NCBI RefSeq assembly: GCF_024972755.1
Contig: NZ_CP087724.1
Location: 2,356,001 to 2,420,000 of the forward strand
Length of the DNA: 64,000 bases
Source: Halanaeroarchaeum sp. HSR-CO
Lineage (GTDB): Archaea; Halobacteriota; Halobacteria; Halobacteriales; Halobacteriaceae
Direction of reading: 5' to 3'
Part shown: positions 47,309 to 56,853 of the stretch, piece after piece
Layout of the letters: each line of letters opens with the position of its first letter
Position numbering within the stretch: the first letter of the stretch is position 1
The notes under the pieces: generated by a model
The model's input: the letters and a program-made list of their open reading frames with translations, nothing else
Told to the model about the DNA's origin: nothing
Database searches by the model: none
Position numbers and translations under genes: made by a program

Positions 47309-48763
47309 CTACCCGCGATGGACGATGGCGACGTCCGTCTCGACGCCCGAGACCTGCTCGAAGGCGGGACGCTTGATGATGCGCGAGGGTTTCGACCGGT
47401 CGGTGCTCGCCCCCATCAACAGCAGGTCGTACTGGGCGCCGTTGCGCTCGACGAACGATCGGAAGGTGGTCTGAGAGACGCGAGTCTCCGCGTGGATATC
47501 CACGACCTCGACGAGGTTCGCGAGCATCCGCTCGGTGGGCCGGCGGTCGCGCTCGCTCGCGATGACCGAGCAGACCGACACCGTCCCGGTCTGGCCCGCG
47601 AGGCGCTGGGCGTACTCGACCATCGCGTTCGCGACGTCTCCCGCACTCCGCACCGTCACCATCACCCGTTTCCAGCGGGGCTCCTCCCGGTTCGACTTGA
47701 ACGCGACGACGTCGAATCGGGCCTGGAAGAGATCACGGATGTAATCGATCAGTTCGCCGTCGCGTTCCTCGTACGGCGCAACGACGAGGTCGCAATCCGT
47801 CGCTTCCGCCGTCTGCAGGACGGTCCCGGCGACGGAACGTCCCACGTGGCTAACGACGACGTCCGTCGGGACACCGACCGTCGCCTGCAGGCTGGCGGCG
47901 TGCTGTTCGAGACGGCGGGCGACGACGTCGGCGGCTCGTCGTTCCGCCGGTGTCGCTTCCTCGTGGATGTACTCGCCGACCGGTTCGACCGTCCCGGACG
48001 CGATGTCGGATTCGGCCGCTGCGACGTCCTCGTCGGTGATCATCCCGAACAGGACGACCTTGCTCGCGTCGTGGGCCGCGGCGAGGCGGGCGCCGAACGC
48101 GGCCGTCCGTTCGGCCGCCTCGGTCCGCATGGGTACCAGCACCCGGTCGTCCGCGTCGGTCGTCCCGTAGAGGTAGGTCGCGCGCTCCTCGTAGAATTTC
48201 GAGCGCCAGACGACGAAGACCAGCGCGACGAACGACGAGGAGAGCATCACGCCCACGATGTACGCGAGTTGTGACGTCCCCGTGATGAGAACGAGCAGCG
48301 CCGTCGAGAAGGCCGTCGGCTCTTCGAGGTCGAGCAGCCAGGTCAGCACACCGGTGAGCAAGATGCCGAACGCCGCCCCCACCGGGTGAACCTCCATCGC
48401 GCCGACCGGAAGCCCGTAGAGGAATCGCGCGGACACGAGCAGGGCGGCCCAGCCACTGAGCGCCCCCAGCGTCATCCCACCCACGAATTTCACGGGCGAA
48501 GAGTACGCTCCCTCGGGGTCGGCGAACAGCGTGTACGTGCCCGAGGCCAGCGGCGGGAACAGGAGAAAAGAGACGGCGCCAATCAGATTCGACAGCAATG
48601 TGACGACCGCGATGAGCAGCGGGGCGAACACGAGCACCGAAACCCGCTCCAGGTGGCTCGTCTGCCCCAGCCACCGCCGGGCTTGCACGAGTTTGCGTCT
48701 CGCGTATCGCCGAGCACTTCCTAGCAGGTCGTCGACCTGCCCCCGTCTGCGGTCCATTACCAC
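47309..48763 (-). CDS. HPP-family membrane protein fused to universal stress (Usp) domains
   Basis: A 484-aa fusion. Residues 35-190 are four to five helices of the HPP family (PPLASGTYTLFADPEGAYSSPVKF, with the family's conserved membrane region). Residues 200-350 and 370-484 are two Usp-like domains (RVLVPMRTEAAERTAAFG and RVMVTVRSAGDVANAMVE) that may bind ATP. Such HPP-Usp fusions suggest stress-controlled transport. It is upstream of, and in the same direction as, the two TrkA-C genes, 51 bp apart, so the three probably form one operon. Confidence 0.8.
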   Translation of the reverse strand: MVMDRRRGQVDDLLGSARRYARRKLVQARRWLGQTSHLERVSVLVFAPLLIAVVTLLSNLIGAVSFLLFPPLASGTYTLFADPEGAYSSPVKFVGGMTLGALSGWAALLVSARFLYGLPVGAMEVHPVGAAFGILLTGVLTWLLDLEEPTAFSTALLVLITGTSQLAYIVGVMLSSSFVALVFVVWRSKFYEERATYLYGTTDADDRVLVPMRTEAAERTAAFGARLAAAHDASKVVLFGMITDEDVAAAESDIASGTVEPVGEYIHEEATPAERRAADVVARRLEQHAASLQATVGVPTDVVVSHVGRSVAGTVLQTAEATDCDLVVAPYEERDGELIDYIRDLFQARFDVVAFKSNREEPRWKRVMVTVRSAGDVANAMVEYAQRLAGQTGTVSVCSVIASERDRRPTERMLANLVEVVDIHAETRVSQTTFRSFVERNGAQYDLLLMGASTDRSKPSRIIKRPAFEQVSGVETDVAIVHRG

Positions 48764-48831
48764 CCCGTGTGGGTGAAAGGTAGTTGGCTCTTGTGTTCAG
48801 GTCGACCGCCAGGGCCGGCGCCAGCACCGAC

Positions 48832-49563
48832 TCAGTCGGCGAGGGCCACGACCGCGTCGAGCGCCAGGCCGATGGCCCGTTCGACGTTGTCCCGAGCCTT
48901 CGGCGGGAGTTCGTCCTCGCCCTCGGCCCCCTTCTGGGTCCCCTTCACGAGGTTCCCGTCGACCGTGCAGATGGCGGCCGCGGCGAGTCCCTTGCGGCGT
49001 GCGAGCGTGAAGACCGAGGCCGCCTCCATCTCGACGGACAGGATGCCGGCGTCCTCCCACTCCGCGACGTACTCCTCCGTCTCGGCGTAGTAGGCGTCGT
49101 CGCTGGCGATGGGACCGACGTGGACCGCCTCGTCGTTCGCCTCGGCGGCCTCGACCAGTGCGGTCGTGACCGCGAAGTCGGGGACGGCAGGGAACTCGAC
49201 GGGTTCGTACCGCTTCGTCGTCCCCTCGTTCTTCGCGGCACCGGTCGCGACCACCATGTCGCCGATCTCGACGTCGCGCTGGAGGGCCCCGGTCGTCCCG
49301 ACGCGGATGAACGTCTCCACGCCCACCCGGGCGAGTTCCTCGACGGCGATGGACGCCGACGGACAGCCGATCCCCGTCGAGACGATGGTCAGGGGAACGC
49401 CCTCGTAGGTGGCGTTGACGACCTTGTACTCGCGGTTCTCGGCGACGGTGGTCGATTCGTCGCACTGGGCGGCGATCCGGTCGACCCGGCCCGGGTCACC
49501 GGGGATGAGCGCGACCTCGTGGACGTCGCCGGCCTCGATCTGGAGATGTGGCTGTTTTCCCAT
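48832..49563 (-). CDS. udp: Uridine/nucleoside phosphorylase
   Basis: Phosphorolyses a nucleoside to base plus ribose 1-phosphate. The 243-aa protein is a nucleoside phosphorylase type I: VALIPGDPGRVDRIA near residue 20, GTTGALQRDVEIGDMVVATGA near residue 85, and SVEMEAASVFTLA near residue 178. The start is at MGKQPHLQIEAGDV. The last gene of the nucleoside operon (R15P isomerase, DUF63, PfkB kinase, then this gene). Confidence 0.88.
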   Translation of the reverse strand: MGKQPHLQIEAGDVHEVALIPGDPGRVDRIAAQCDESTTVAENREYKVVNATYEGVPLTIVSTGIGCPSASIAVEELARVGVETFIRVGTTGALQRDVEIGDMVVATGAAKNEGTTKRYEPVEFPAVPDFAVTTALVEAAEANDEAVHVGPIASDDAYYAETEEYVAEWEDAGILSVEMEAASVFTLARRKGLAAAAICTVDGNLVKGTQKGAEGEDELPPKARDNVERAIGLALDAVVALAD

Positions 49564-49642
49564 AGCGGGCGTTTCTCGCCTTCGGTGAAAAAGCGCGACG
49601 ATTGGTCGGCGTTGCGGGTCGGTCAGGCGGGCAGGGATGCGA

Positions 49643-50572
49643 TCAGTCGACGCTCCGGCGGTCGACGAGGAACTCCTCGGCGTCGGCGCGCGTGGGTGCG
49701 GTCCGCGCCCCCTCCTCGCAGGCTGCCATCGCACCACAGGCGTTCGCGATCCGGAGGGCACGGTCGAAGTCACCGGCCCGGATCGTCTCGCGCGCCACCC
49801 CGTCCCAGGCTCCGAGGACGACCGCGAGGAAGCCGGCGGCGAAGGCGTCGCCCGCGCCGGTGGTGTCGACCGGATCCACGTCGAATCCCGGGGACTCGAC
49901 CACCGCCTCGTCGCTGTAGACGGTCGCCCCGTTCGCACCGTGTTTGACGACGAGAACGCGGTCGGTTCCCGCAACTGCCTCCCTCGGGGCGGTACTGGCC
50001 AGTGCGACGGCTGCCTCCCGCTGGTTCAAAAAGAGGAGGTCGACGCGATCCGGGAGGTCGCCGTAGTCCCGTTCCGAGAGTCGGCGGCCGGGATCGAAGG
50101 AGACCGTCACCCCCGCGTCTCGTGCGATCCCCGCCAGTCGCTCGGCGGTCTCCGGCCGCTGGCTGGTCAGGTGGAGGTGGTCGGCGTCCCGGACGACCGT
50201 CGGGTCGAGGTCGGCGACCGAGAACGCCTCGTTCGCGCCCTCGTTGCCCAGGACCATCACCTCCCCCTCGGCGTCGACGATGAGGTACTTCACGGTCGTC
50301 TCGGCGGAGCGGACCGTTCGAAGCGCGGAGACGTCGACGCCGTCGCGGTCGAGTTCGCGGCGCGCGAGAAAGCCCGGTTCGTCGTCGCCGACGCTGCCGA
50401 TAACGCCCGCTTCGGCCCCGTATCCCGCGATGGCGGCGGCGACGTTCGCCGCACTGCCCCCACCGGACCGACGCTGGGAGGAGATGCGTGCCTCGCCGTC
50501 CGGCGCCGGCAACGCCGCCACGCGGAGCGTGACGTCCCAGTTGACGTGGCCGGCGGTGACCACCCGAACCAT
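49643..50572 (-). CDS. PfkB-family sugar/nucleoside kinase (candidate ribose-1-phosphate kinase)
   Basis: A 309-aa ribokinase-fold kinase with GGGSAANVAAAIA near residue 36 (substrate side) and the DTTGAGDAFAAGF anion-hole motif near residue 236. Classical ribokinase and adenosine kinase are alternatives. The gene lies 79 bp upstream of uridine phosphorylase and downstream of a ribose-1,5-bisphosphate isomerase in one operon, which fits a kinase converting ribose 1-phosphate to ribose 1,5-bisphosphate as reported for halophilic archaea. That role is inference from context. Confidence 0.78.
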   Translation of the reverse strand: MVRVVTAGHVNWDVTLRVAALPAPDGEARISSQRRSGGGSAANVAAAIAGYGAEAGVIGSVGDDEPGFLARRELDRDGVDVSALRTVRSAETTVKYLIVDAEGEVMVLGNEGANEAFSVADLDPTVVRDADHLHLTSQRPETAERLAGIARDAGVTVSFDPGRRLSERDYGDLPDRVDLLFLNQREAAVALASTAPREAVAGTDRVLVVKHGANGATVYSDEAVVESPGFDVDPVDTTGAGDAFAAGFLAVVLGAWDGVARETIRAGDFDRALRIANACGAMAACEEGARTAPTRADAEEFLVDRRSVD

Positions 50573-50595
50573 ACGTCGACCTGTGCGGGCCCGGA

Positions 50596-51414
50596 TTAAA
50601 ACAGTGAGGGACCCAGGACGATGAACAGCAGGACGTTGTGGGCGCCGGGGCCGAGCCCGACGGCGATGACGAGCCCCAGCAGTCCGAATCCCTCGGCGGG
50701 CTCCTCTCGAACGTACCCCGCCAGCAGCCAGAGTACGACCGACGCCATTCCGAGTTTCACCAGCACGAACAGCCAGCCGACGCCCAGCAGGTCCGCGGTC
50801 GGGAGCGCCCCGGCGGCCTCCATGATGAGTCGGGACAGCGGCGACTGCTCCCCGAAGCCCAGGAGGTCGATGCCCACCGCCGTCGAGACGCCGTCGAGAG
50901 CGTGGGCGAAGAAGACGAGCGGGCCGGCGAGGCCCACGGTCGTCGCGTCGGCGGGCCTGACGGTCTCGAACAGTTTCCAGACGACACCGGCCAGGATGGC
51001 TCCGCCTGCGACGCCCAGCAGTGGCACGACCGGCGTGAGTCTCCCGGAGGCCATTCCCACCCAGAGCGCGACGGCAGTCGGAACGACGGCTGCGATGACG
51101 CCGACGCCCCCAAGGGATGCCAGCGGCCGTGGCGTACGGCGAACGACGAGCCAGGTCGTCCCAGCAAACACGAACGTCGTCCCGTAGACCGCCGGCGACC
51201 CGAAAAACGGAGCCACGATAGCCGGTACCACGTCAAGTTTCGACACGACGTAGGCCGTCGCACCGGCCACCATCCAGGGCGAGAGGGCAAGTATCGTCCG
51301 GTCGGAGATCGTCACGCCAGCCCGTCGGAGCGCCCAGACGACCGCCGCGAGAGCGGCGAGAAGAAGGACTGTCTGGGGGAGCGGCGGTATCGTCGATCCG
51401 GCAGGCAGCACCAT
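50596..51414 (-). CDS. DUF63 membrane protein
   Basis: A 272-aa integral membrane protein with about eight helices. The DUF63 signature is visible as FFAHALDGVSTAVGID and GEQSPLSR, then GLGPGAHN near the C-terminus. The function of DUF63 is unknown. It lies 23 bp upstream of the PfkB kinase and 34 bp downstream of the R15P isomerase gene, all on the minus strand, so it belongs to the nucleoside-breakdown operon. A nucleoside or ribose transporter, or a membrane partner of the pathway, is possible. Confidence 0.78.
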   Translation of the reverse strand: MVLPAGSTIPPLPQTVLLLAALAAVVWALRRAGVTISDRTILALSPWMVAGATAYVVSKLDVVPAIVAPFFGSPAVYGTTFVFAGTTWLVVRRTPRPLASLGGVGVIAAVVPTAVALWVGMASGRLTPVVPLLGVAGGAILAGVVWKLFETVRPADATTVGLAGPLVFFAHALDGVSTAVGIDLLGFGEQSPLSRLIMEAAGALPTADLLGVGWLFVLVKLGMASVVLWLLAGYVREEPAEGFGLLGLVIAVGLGPGAHNVLLFIVLGPSLF

Positions 51415-51448
51415 AGCTGAAGACCTCGTCGGGGACGTGAAAGCGTTG

Positions 51449-52426
51449 CTATCGATCGTCGGCGCTGACGGCGTCTCGGTTCGATGGCTCCGTCCACGGC
51501 TGATCGTCGACGTCGCCGTAGAGTTCGCGCATGAGCGTCACGATGCTCTCGGGCGGGAACTGGCCCCGTTCGGTCACGATAGCGTCGACGTAGCGGGGCG
51601 GCGTCACGTCGAACGCGGGGTTGCGCACCTCGATGTCCCCGATCTCCTCGCGGTCGGCGGAGGAGATGACCTCGTCCTCGTCGCGCATCTCGATCTCGAC
51701 CGTGTGGCCGGTGAGCGTGTCGGGATGGAGTTTGAGGGTCTGTGCGGCGACCATGATCGGGGTACCGCGGTCCCTGGCGCTCACGGCGAGGCCGCTCGTC
51801 CCGATCTTGTTGATGACCGATCCGTCCGCCGCGATGGAGTCGGCGCCGACGACCACGTGGTCGACGTCGTTGAGGTAACGGTGGGCGGCGTTGTCCACCA
51901 CGAGCGTGACCGGGACGTCCATCTCGCGGAGTTGCCGAGCGGTGATGTGGCCCTGTTTGCGCGGTCGCGTCTCTTTGACGTATGCCTCGACGTGCTTGCC
52001 GGCCTCGACCGCTTTCTCGACCGTCGCGAGGGCGTCGGTCGAGTGGCAGTGAGTCATGATGACGTCGCCGTCCCGCAGACGGTTCGCCCCGATCCGACCC
52101 AGTCGGTCCTGGGCCGACTCGAGGTCGGCGACGAAGGTCTCGACGGTCCGCTCGACCGACGACCGGAGCGCCTCGACGGATTCGCCGGCCATGCCATTGA
52201 GCACGAACCGCAACGAATTGGGGAGGCTGACGGCAGTCGGCCGGGTGTCGAGGAGGACGCGGGCGGCCCCCCGCATCTCGGCGCGGAACGCCTCGGGATC
52301 CGCGGCGTCGCTCTCCTCGGCCTGCACGGCCAGGGCCTCGGCGGCGGCACGGGCGATGGTCGCGGCCCCCCTGATCTCCATCGACGCGATGTCCTCGGCC
52401 GTTGCATCGACCGTCTGTGTCGCCAT
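51449..52426 (-). CDS. Ribose-1,5-bisphosphate isomerase
   Basis: A 325-aa eIF2B-like (aIF2B/MtnA superfamily) protein. The catalytic Cys is in MTHCHSTDALAT near residue 135 and the Asp in VVGADSIAADGSVINKIGT near residue 210. It would isomerise ribose 1,5-bisphosphate to ribulose 1,5-bisphosphate. The upstream frame is not homologous, so MATQTVDATAED is taken as the start. An aIF2B subunit or methylthioribose-1-phosphate isomerase is the alternative, but the kinase and phosphorylase in the same operon support R15P isomerase. Confidence 0.85.
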   Translation of the reverse strand: MATQTVDATAEDIASMEIRGAATIARAAAEALAVQAEESDAADPEAFRAEMRGAARVLLDTRPTAVSLPNSLRFVLNGMAGESVEALRSSVERTVETFVADLESAQDRLGRIGANRLRDGDVIMTHCHSTDALATVEKAVEAGKHVEAYVKETRPRKQGHITARQLREMDVPVTLVVDNAAHRYLNDVDHVVVGADSIAADGSVINKIGTSGLAVSARDRGTPIMVAAQTLKLHPDTLTGHTVEIEMRDEDEVISSADREEIGDIEVRNPAFDVTPPRYVDAIVTERGQFPPESIVTLMRELYGDVDDQPWTEPSNRDAVSADDR

Positions 52427-52508
52427 ACGGTGGGATAGGTGGCCGGCGGGCAAAAACGTCCGGGCCTGGCCGACACCTTGACTATCGAACAAGTACTCAG
52501 CGGGAAGT

Positions 52509-53114
52509 ATGCACGCAGAACGGCGGTCTCTCTACGCCCTCCTCGTCGTCACCATCGTCGGTGCGGGTATCGTCGGCTTCGGATTCGTCGACGCGAGTAT
52601 CCTCGAGAGCGAGACCACCATCGACTCCTCGGTCGGTACCAGTCAGGTGAACAACGCCAGGGCCTCACTCGACGGACCCGTGACCCTCTACGTGGCCGGC
52701 GACGGGTGGCTCGAAGCGGGGATGGCCGACCGCATCGCCGACGATCTCGCGCAGCGTGGAGCCACCGTGACCCGTGTCGAATCACTAGAAAAGGACAGCG
52801 AGGGCCCGATACTCGCTATCCTGGTCACCGAATCGTCGATTTCCTACTCGCCGCTCTCCCCCTCGTCGACGGTCGAAACGTCCTTCGCGTACGTTCACTC
52901 GGGCAATGCGACGCTCGCCAGCGCGATAGTCGACGATGCGCCGATCGTCATCGACAATCGCGACGCCTACGTCGTGGATGGCGACGTTACCGTCGCCGAT
53001 CGCAGCAGTGGGCTCGCGACCTGGCCGGCCTATCAGCGACGGGTCGCCACGGCGAATGCGAGGGCGGTGACGGACGCGCTCGCGAGTGCGCCGGGGATGG
53101 ACCAGCCGAATTAA
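52509..53114 (+). CDS. Membrane-anchored protein, unknown function
   Basis: A 201-aa protein with one N-terminal helix ([20 protein letters not shown]) and a soluble domain thereafter that looks extracytoplasmic ([39 protein letters not shown]). The alternation of beta-strands and Ser/Thr is suggestive of an exported, possibly solute-binding, fold, but no family is recognised. It is divergent from the R15P isomerase gene, 82 bp away, and upstream of deoC in the same direction. Confidence 0.6.
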   Translation: MHAERRSLYALLVVTIVGAGIVGFGFVDASILESETTIDSSVGTSQVNNARASLDGPVTLYVAGDGWLEAGMADRIADDLAQRGATVTRVESLEKDSEGPILAILVTESSISYSPLSPSSTVETSFAYVHSGNATLASAIVDDAPIVIDNRDAYVVDGDVTVADRSSGLATWPAYQRRVATANARAVTDALASAPGMDQPN

Positions 53115-53116
53115 TA
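53111..53116 (+). promoter_or_regulatory. TATA box of deoC
   Basis: TTAATA overlaps the previous stop codon and lies 24-29 bp upstream of the deoC ATG at 53140. Confidence 0.5.
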
Positions 53117-53139
53117 CCATCGCTCGAGACGGCCCGTCC

Positions 53140-53787
53140 ATGGACCGAGCCGAACTCGCCAGCACCATCGATCACACCGTGCTGGGCCCCGAGACGACGT
53201 TCGCCGACGTCACCAGGGTCGTCGACGAGGCCGTCGAGTACGGGATGAACGTCTGCATCCCGCCGTGTTACGTGGCCGAGGCCAGGGAGTACGCCCCCGA
53301 GGACTGCACCGTCGCCACCGTCATCGGCTTCCCGCACGGACAGAACGCGCCGGCGGTCAAGCGGGCGGAAGCCGAGAGCGCCAGGGACGACGGAGCCGAC
53401 GAACTGGACGTCGTCATCAATGTGGGGCGGCTGAAAGCGGGTGACAGAGACGCCGTACGCGCCGAAATTGCCGCCATCGTCGAGGCGGTTCCGCTCCCCG
53501 TGAAGGTCATCATCGAGACCGCGTTGCTCACCGACGCGGCAAAACACGCCGCCTGCGAGGTCGCCGTCGAGGCCGGAGCGGACTTCGTGAAGACCTCGAC
53601 CGGGTTCGCGGACGGCGGCGCGGCGGTCGAGGACGTCGAACTCATGGCCGAGTACCTGCCGGTCAAGGCCAGCGGCGGTATCGGCGACTGGAAGGCCGCC
53701 AGAGCGATGCTGGCCGCCGGCGCGGAGCGAATCGGCGCGAGCAGCGGCGTCGCTATCGTCGAGGACTTCGAGGCGTCCCGCAGTTAG
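53140..53787 (+). CDS. deoC: Deoxyribose-phosphate aldolase
   Basis: Cleaves 2-deoxyribose 5-phosphate to glyceraldehyde 3-phosphate and acetaldehyde. The 215-aa TIM-barrel enzyme has the Schiff-base lysine in DFVKTSTGF near residue 147, a second Lys in [16 protein letters not shown], and the Asp of DVVINVGRL. The start [19 protein letters not shown] is canonical. It completes a nucleoside-degradation set with the phosphorylase and isomerase. The stop overlaps that of the membrane aminopropyltransferase-like gene by 4 bp. Confidence 0.93.
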   Translation: MDRAELASTIDHTVLGPETTFADVTRVVDEAVEYGMNVCIPPCYVAEAREYAPEDCTVATVIGFPHGQNAPAVKRAEAESARDDGADELDVVINVGRLKAGDRDAVRAEIAAIVEAVPLPVKVIIETALLTDAAKHAACEVAVEAGADFVKTSTGFADGGAAVEDVELMAEYLPVKASGGIGDWKAARAMLAAGAERIGASSGVAIVEDFEASRS

Positions 53788-55424
53788 CGCGCCACGGACG
53801 CCGTCTCGTTCGTCTCCGAGACGACGTACCGGCGGTCGAGTTGCGAGTCGAGGAGTTCGTCGACCGGCGCCTTGTCGTCGCGGAGGACGGGCACGTCGTC
53901 GGTCCGGATGGTGTCGGAATCCATCATGCGGGAGACCGCCGTCTCGAGCGGGACGCCGACGTCGCGCTCCTCGGCCCGTGTTTGCAGTTGCCCTCGTGTC
54001 AACTGCTGTTTCGACGCCACGACCTCGATGTTCTGGAGGAACACCGTCTCGGAGGTCGGGAACGCGTAGACGTACGGGAAGGCCTCCTTCATCGTCTTGT
54101 ACTCGGCCCTGAAGAACGCCGAGCCCGAACCCGAGGGCCGGGAGATGATGTTCGCGACCAGCATCCCGTCCTCGTCGAGGCGGTCGGCGGCGAGGTGCAT
54201 GAACTCGACCGTCGTCAGGTGGAAGGGGACCTGATCTGACTTGTAGGCGTCGAGGACGATGACGTCGTACTCCGTGTCCGTCTCGTCGAGGAACGCGCGC
54301 CCGTCGCCCTCGTGGACCTGTAACCGGTCTGACTCCGCCAGTCCGAAGTAGTCCTCGGCTGTCTGGATGACGACCGGGTCGATCTCGACGACGTCGACGT
54401 TCACGTCGGGATACTCCTCGACGAACCGCTGTGGCGCCGTGAACCCACCCCCGCCGATGAACAACACGTTGTCGACGTCGTCTTGCACCAGCATCGGGAT
54501 GTGTAAGTACCGCAGGTACTCGAAGACGTAGCCTTCGCGGTCGTCGACGTAGGTCGCGCTGTGGGGAGTTCCGTCGAGGTAGAGCGTCCGGACGCCGTCG
54601 TCGTCTGCCACTTCGAGTTGCTGGTAGGGCGTCTGGGTCTGGTAGACGATCGAATCGCCCGTGGAGATGCTGGCGCCCCCGAAGGCGAACGCGCCCACGA
54701 CGAGTGACGCGATGACCACCACGCGCACCATCTCCAGAGAGCGGGGAGCGCGGCGAAGGACGATGACTGCTGCCGCCCCGACGAGGAGGACACCGAAGAA
54801 CAACTCGATGATCGGGACGGACAGCGACGGGATGAGGACGAAGGTCGTCCCGAACGTTCCGGCGATGCTCCCGATGGTCCCGAGCGCGTACACCCGACCG
54901 GACGCGCCGCCGGTGCTCTGCTCCCGGGAGAGCTGGGCGGCGTAGGGGCTGATAAACCCGAGCAAGTAGACCGGCGGCCCGAAGAGCACCGCTATCGGCA
55001 GGATCACTGCATAGCGGTTCGGGAGCGGCAGCGTGTCAGTGAACTGCAACAGTAGATCGCCAGCCGCGAGCAAGAACGCGACGAACAGCGCGGATTGCGC
55101 GAGGATACCGGCGAGGGCGAGTGGACTCGCCTTCGCTGCCGCACGCTTGCCACCGTACCAGTATCCAAGGCTCAATGCGACCAGGAACACCCCGATGATG
55201 CTCCCCCAGGTGTAGATGCTACTCCCGAACTCGGGGGCGATGATCCGGCCCGCGAGAATCTCGAGGCCCATGCTCGAGAAGCCGGAGACCAGGACCGCAC
55301 CTTCGGCGGTCTGGATGGGGACCGAGAACCGGGCGGTGTCGGCGTTCGACTGCACGACGGTTCGTTGGTCACGCGGTCGGAAATACGTGTCCCGTCCGGA
55401 GGGCGACGAATCCGCCCGAAACAC
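53784..55424 (-). CDS. Membrane-embedded spermidine-synthase-like protein
   Basis: A 546-aa fusion. About seven helices (residues 40-255, [20 protein letters not shown] and onward) precede a cytosolic SpeE/SAM-methyltransferase-like domain (about 270-520). The second domain has the SAM/dcSAM glycine motif [12 protein letters not shown], the [18 protein letters not shown] acidic contact and the [18 protein letters not shown] loop. Such fusions exist in archaea and bacteria; whether they make polyamine is not shown. No decarboxylase gene is adjacent. It is monocistronic. Confidence 0.8.
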   Translation of the reverse strand: MFRADSSPSGRDTYFRPRDQRTVVQSNADTARFSVPIQTAEGAVLVSGFSSMGLEILAGRIIAPEFGSSIYTWGSIIGVFLVALSLGYWYGGKRAAAKASPLALAGILAQSALFVAFLLAAGDLLLQFTDTLPLPNRYAVILPIAVLFGPPVYLLGFISPYAAQLSREQSTGGASGRVYALGTIGSIAGTFGTTFVLIPSLSVPIIELFFGVLLVGAAAVIVLRRAPRSLEMVRVVVIASLVVGAFAFGGASISTGDSIVYQTQTPYQQLEVADDDGVRTLYLDGTPHSATYVDDREGYVFEYLRYLHIPMLVQDDVDNVLFIGGGGFTAPQRFVEEYPDVNVDVVEIDPVVIQTAEDYFGLAESDRLQVHEGDGRAFLDETDTEYDVIVLDAYKSDQVPFHLTTVEFMHLAADRLDEDGMLVANIISRPSGSGSAFFRAEYKTMKEAFPYVYAFPTSETVFLQNIEVVASKQQLTRGQLQTRAEERDVGVPLETAVSRMMDSDTIRTDDVPVLRDDKAPVDELLDSQLDRRYVVSETNETASVAR

Positions 55425-55459
55425 CGTGCTTTTGCCCGCGCGGGCGATACCGAGGGTAG

Positions 55460-56713
55460 ATGGCTCGGTACACCATCGAGACCTACGGATGCACGTCGAA
55501 CCGCGGCGAGAGCCGCGCCATCGAGCGACGGCTCCGCGACGCGGGCCACCACCCAGTTCCGGACGCCGAGTCGGCCGACGTGGCCATCCTCAACACGTGT
55601 ACCGTAGTCGAGAAGACCGAACGCAACATGCTCCGCCGGGCCGAGGAACTCGAGGCGGAGACCGCCGATCTGATCGTCACTGGCTGTATGGCACTCGCAC
55701 AGGAGACCGCATTCGAGGACGCCGACGTCGACGCCCAGATTCTGCACTGGGACGAGGTGCCCGAGGCAGTCACGAACGGCGAATGTCCGACGACCACCCC
55801 CGACACGGAACCGGTCCTCGACGGGGTCGTCGGCATCCTGCCCATCGCCCGTGGCTGCATGAGCGACTGCTCGTACTGCATCACCAAGTTTGCGACCGGT
55901 CGGATCGACTCGCCGTCCGTCGAGGCGAACGTCGAGCGTGCCCACGACCTCGTCGACGCCGGTGCAAGCGAGATACGGATCACCGGCCAGGACACCGGCG
56001 TCTATGGAATGGACCAGGGTGAGCGGTGGCTCCCCGAGTTGCTTCGCGGCATCTGTGCCATCGAGGGCGACTTCCGTGTCCGCCTCGGGATGGCCAACCC
56101 CTGGGGCGTCCACGCGGTCCGCGAAGAACTCGCCGAGGTGTACGCCGACTGTGAGAAACTCTACAACTTCCTCCACATCCCGGTGCAGTCGGGCGCCGAT
56201 ACGGTCCTCGAGGCAATGGGCCGCCAGCACACCGTCGAGGAGTTCCGCGAGGTCGTCGCGACCTTCGACGACGCCCTCGAGGACTGGACGCTCTCGACGG
56301 ACTTCATCGTCGGCTTCCCCACCGAGACCGACGCCGACTTCCAGGCGAGCATGGACCTCCTCCAGGACGTGGAACCGGAGAAGATCAACGTCACGCGATT
56401 CTCGAAGCGCCCCGGGACCGACGCCGCCGGGATGAAAGGGCTCGGTGGGACCCTCAAGAAGGAGCGCTCGTCCGCGATGACGGACCTGAAGATGGACGTC
56501 GTGGGGGCCGCCTACGAGGACATCGTCGGGACGACCCGGCGGGTCCTCGCCGTCGAGTCTGGCCGCCGCGACTCGGTCCAGGCCTTCGACGACGCCTACC
56601 ACCAGATCGTCGTGCAGAACGCGTCCGAGTACGGCATCGACCCGGGCGATTTCGTGGACGTGACCGTCACCACGCACAACACGGTCTACGCGATGGGCGA
56701 ACCGGTCGAGTGA
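55460..56713 (+). CDS. tRNA t6A37 methylthiotransferase (MtaB/CDKAL1-type)
   Basis: Radical-SAM enzyme that adds a methylthio group to threonylcarbamoyladenosine at tRNA position 37. The 417-aa product shows the N-terminal UPF0004 domain with cysteines in YGCTSNRGE, NTCTVVEK and VTGCMA, the radical-SAM CxxxCxxC in CMSDCSYCITK near residue 134, and a C-terminal TRAM domain. Cysteines for two 4Fe-4S clusters are complete. The alternative is the MiaB type; archaea have the e-MtaB type. It is monocistronic and follows the membrane aminopropyltransferase-like gene divergently. Confidence 0.88.
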   Translation: MARYTIETYGCTSNRGESRAIERRLRDAGHHPVPDAESADVAILNTCTVVEKTERNMLRRAEELEAETADLIVTGCMALAQETAFEDADVDAQILHWDEVPEAVTNGECPTTTPDTEPVLDGVVGILPIARGCMSDCSYCITKFATGRIDSPSVEANVERAHDLVDAGASEIRITGQDTGVYGMDQGERWLPELLRGICAIEGDFRVRLGMANPWGVHAVREELAEVYADCEKLYNFLHIPVQSGADTVLEAMGRQHTVEEFREVVATFDDALEDWTLSTDFIVGFPTETDADFQASMDLLQDVEPEKINVTRFSKRPGTDAAGMKGLGGTLKKERSSAMTDLKMDVVGAAYEDIVGTTRRVLAVESGRRDSVQAFDDAYHQIVVQNASEYGIDPGDFVDVTVTTHNTVYAMGEPVE

Positions 56714-56853
56714 CTGCGCGAAGCGGTCACGATCCGCTCGTCATGGCGAACAGGCGACGTCCCTCCTCGTGACGGCGTCCGTCGCACTCCCGCTCCCACC
56801 GCCACGCTGTCTGTCACAGCACGGACAGGGGTGGCCGTGGCTTCGTATTTGAA

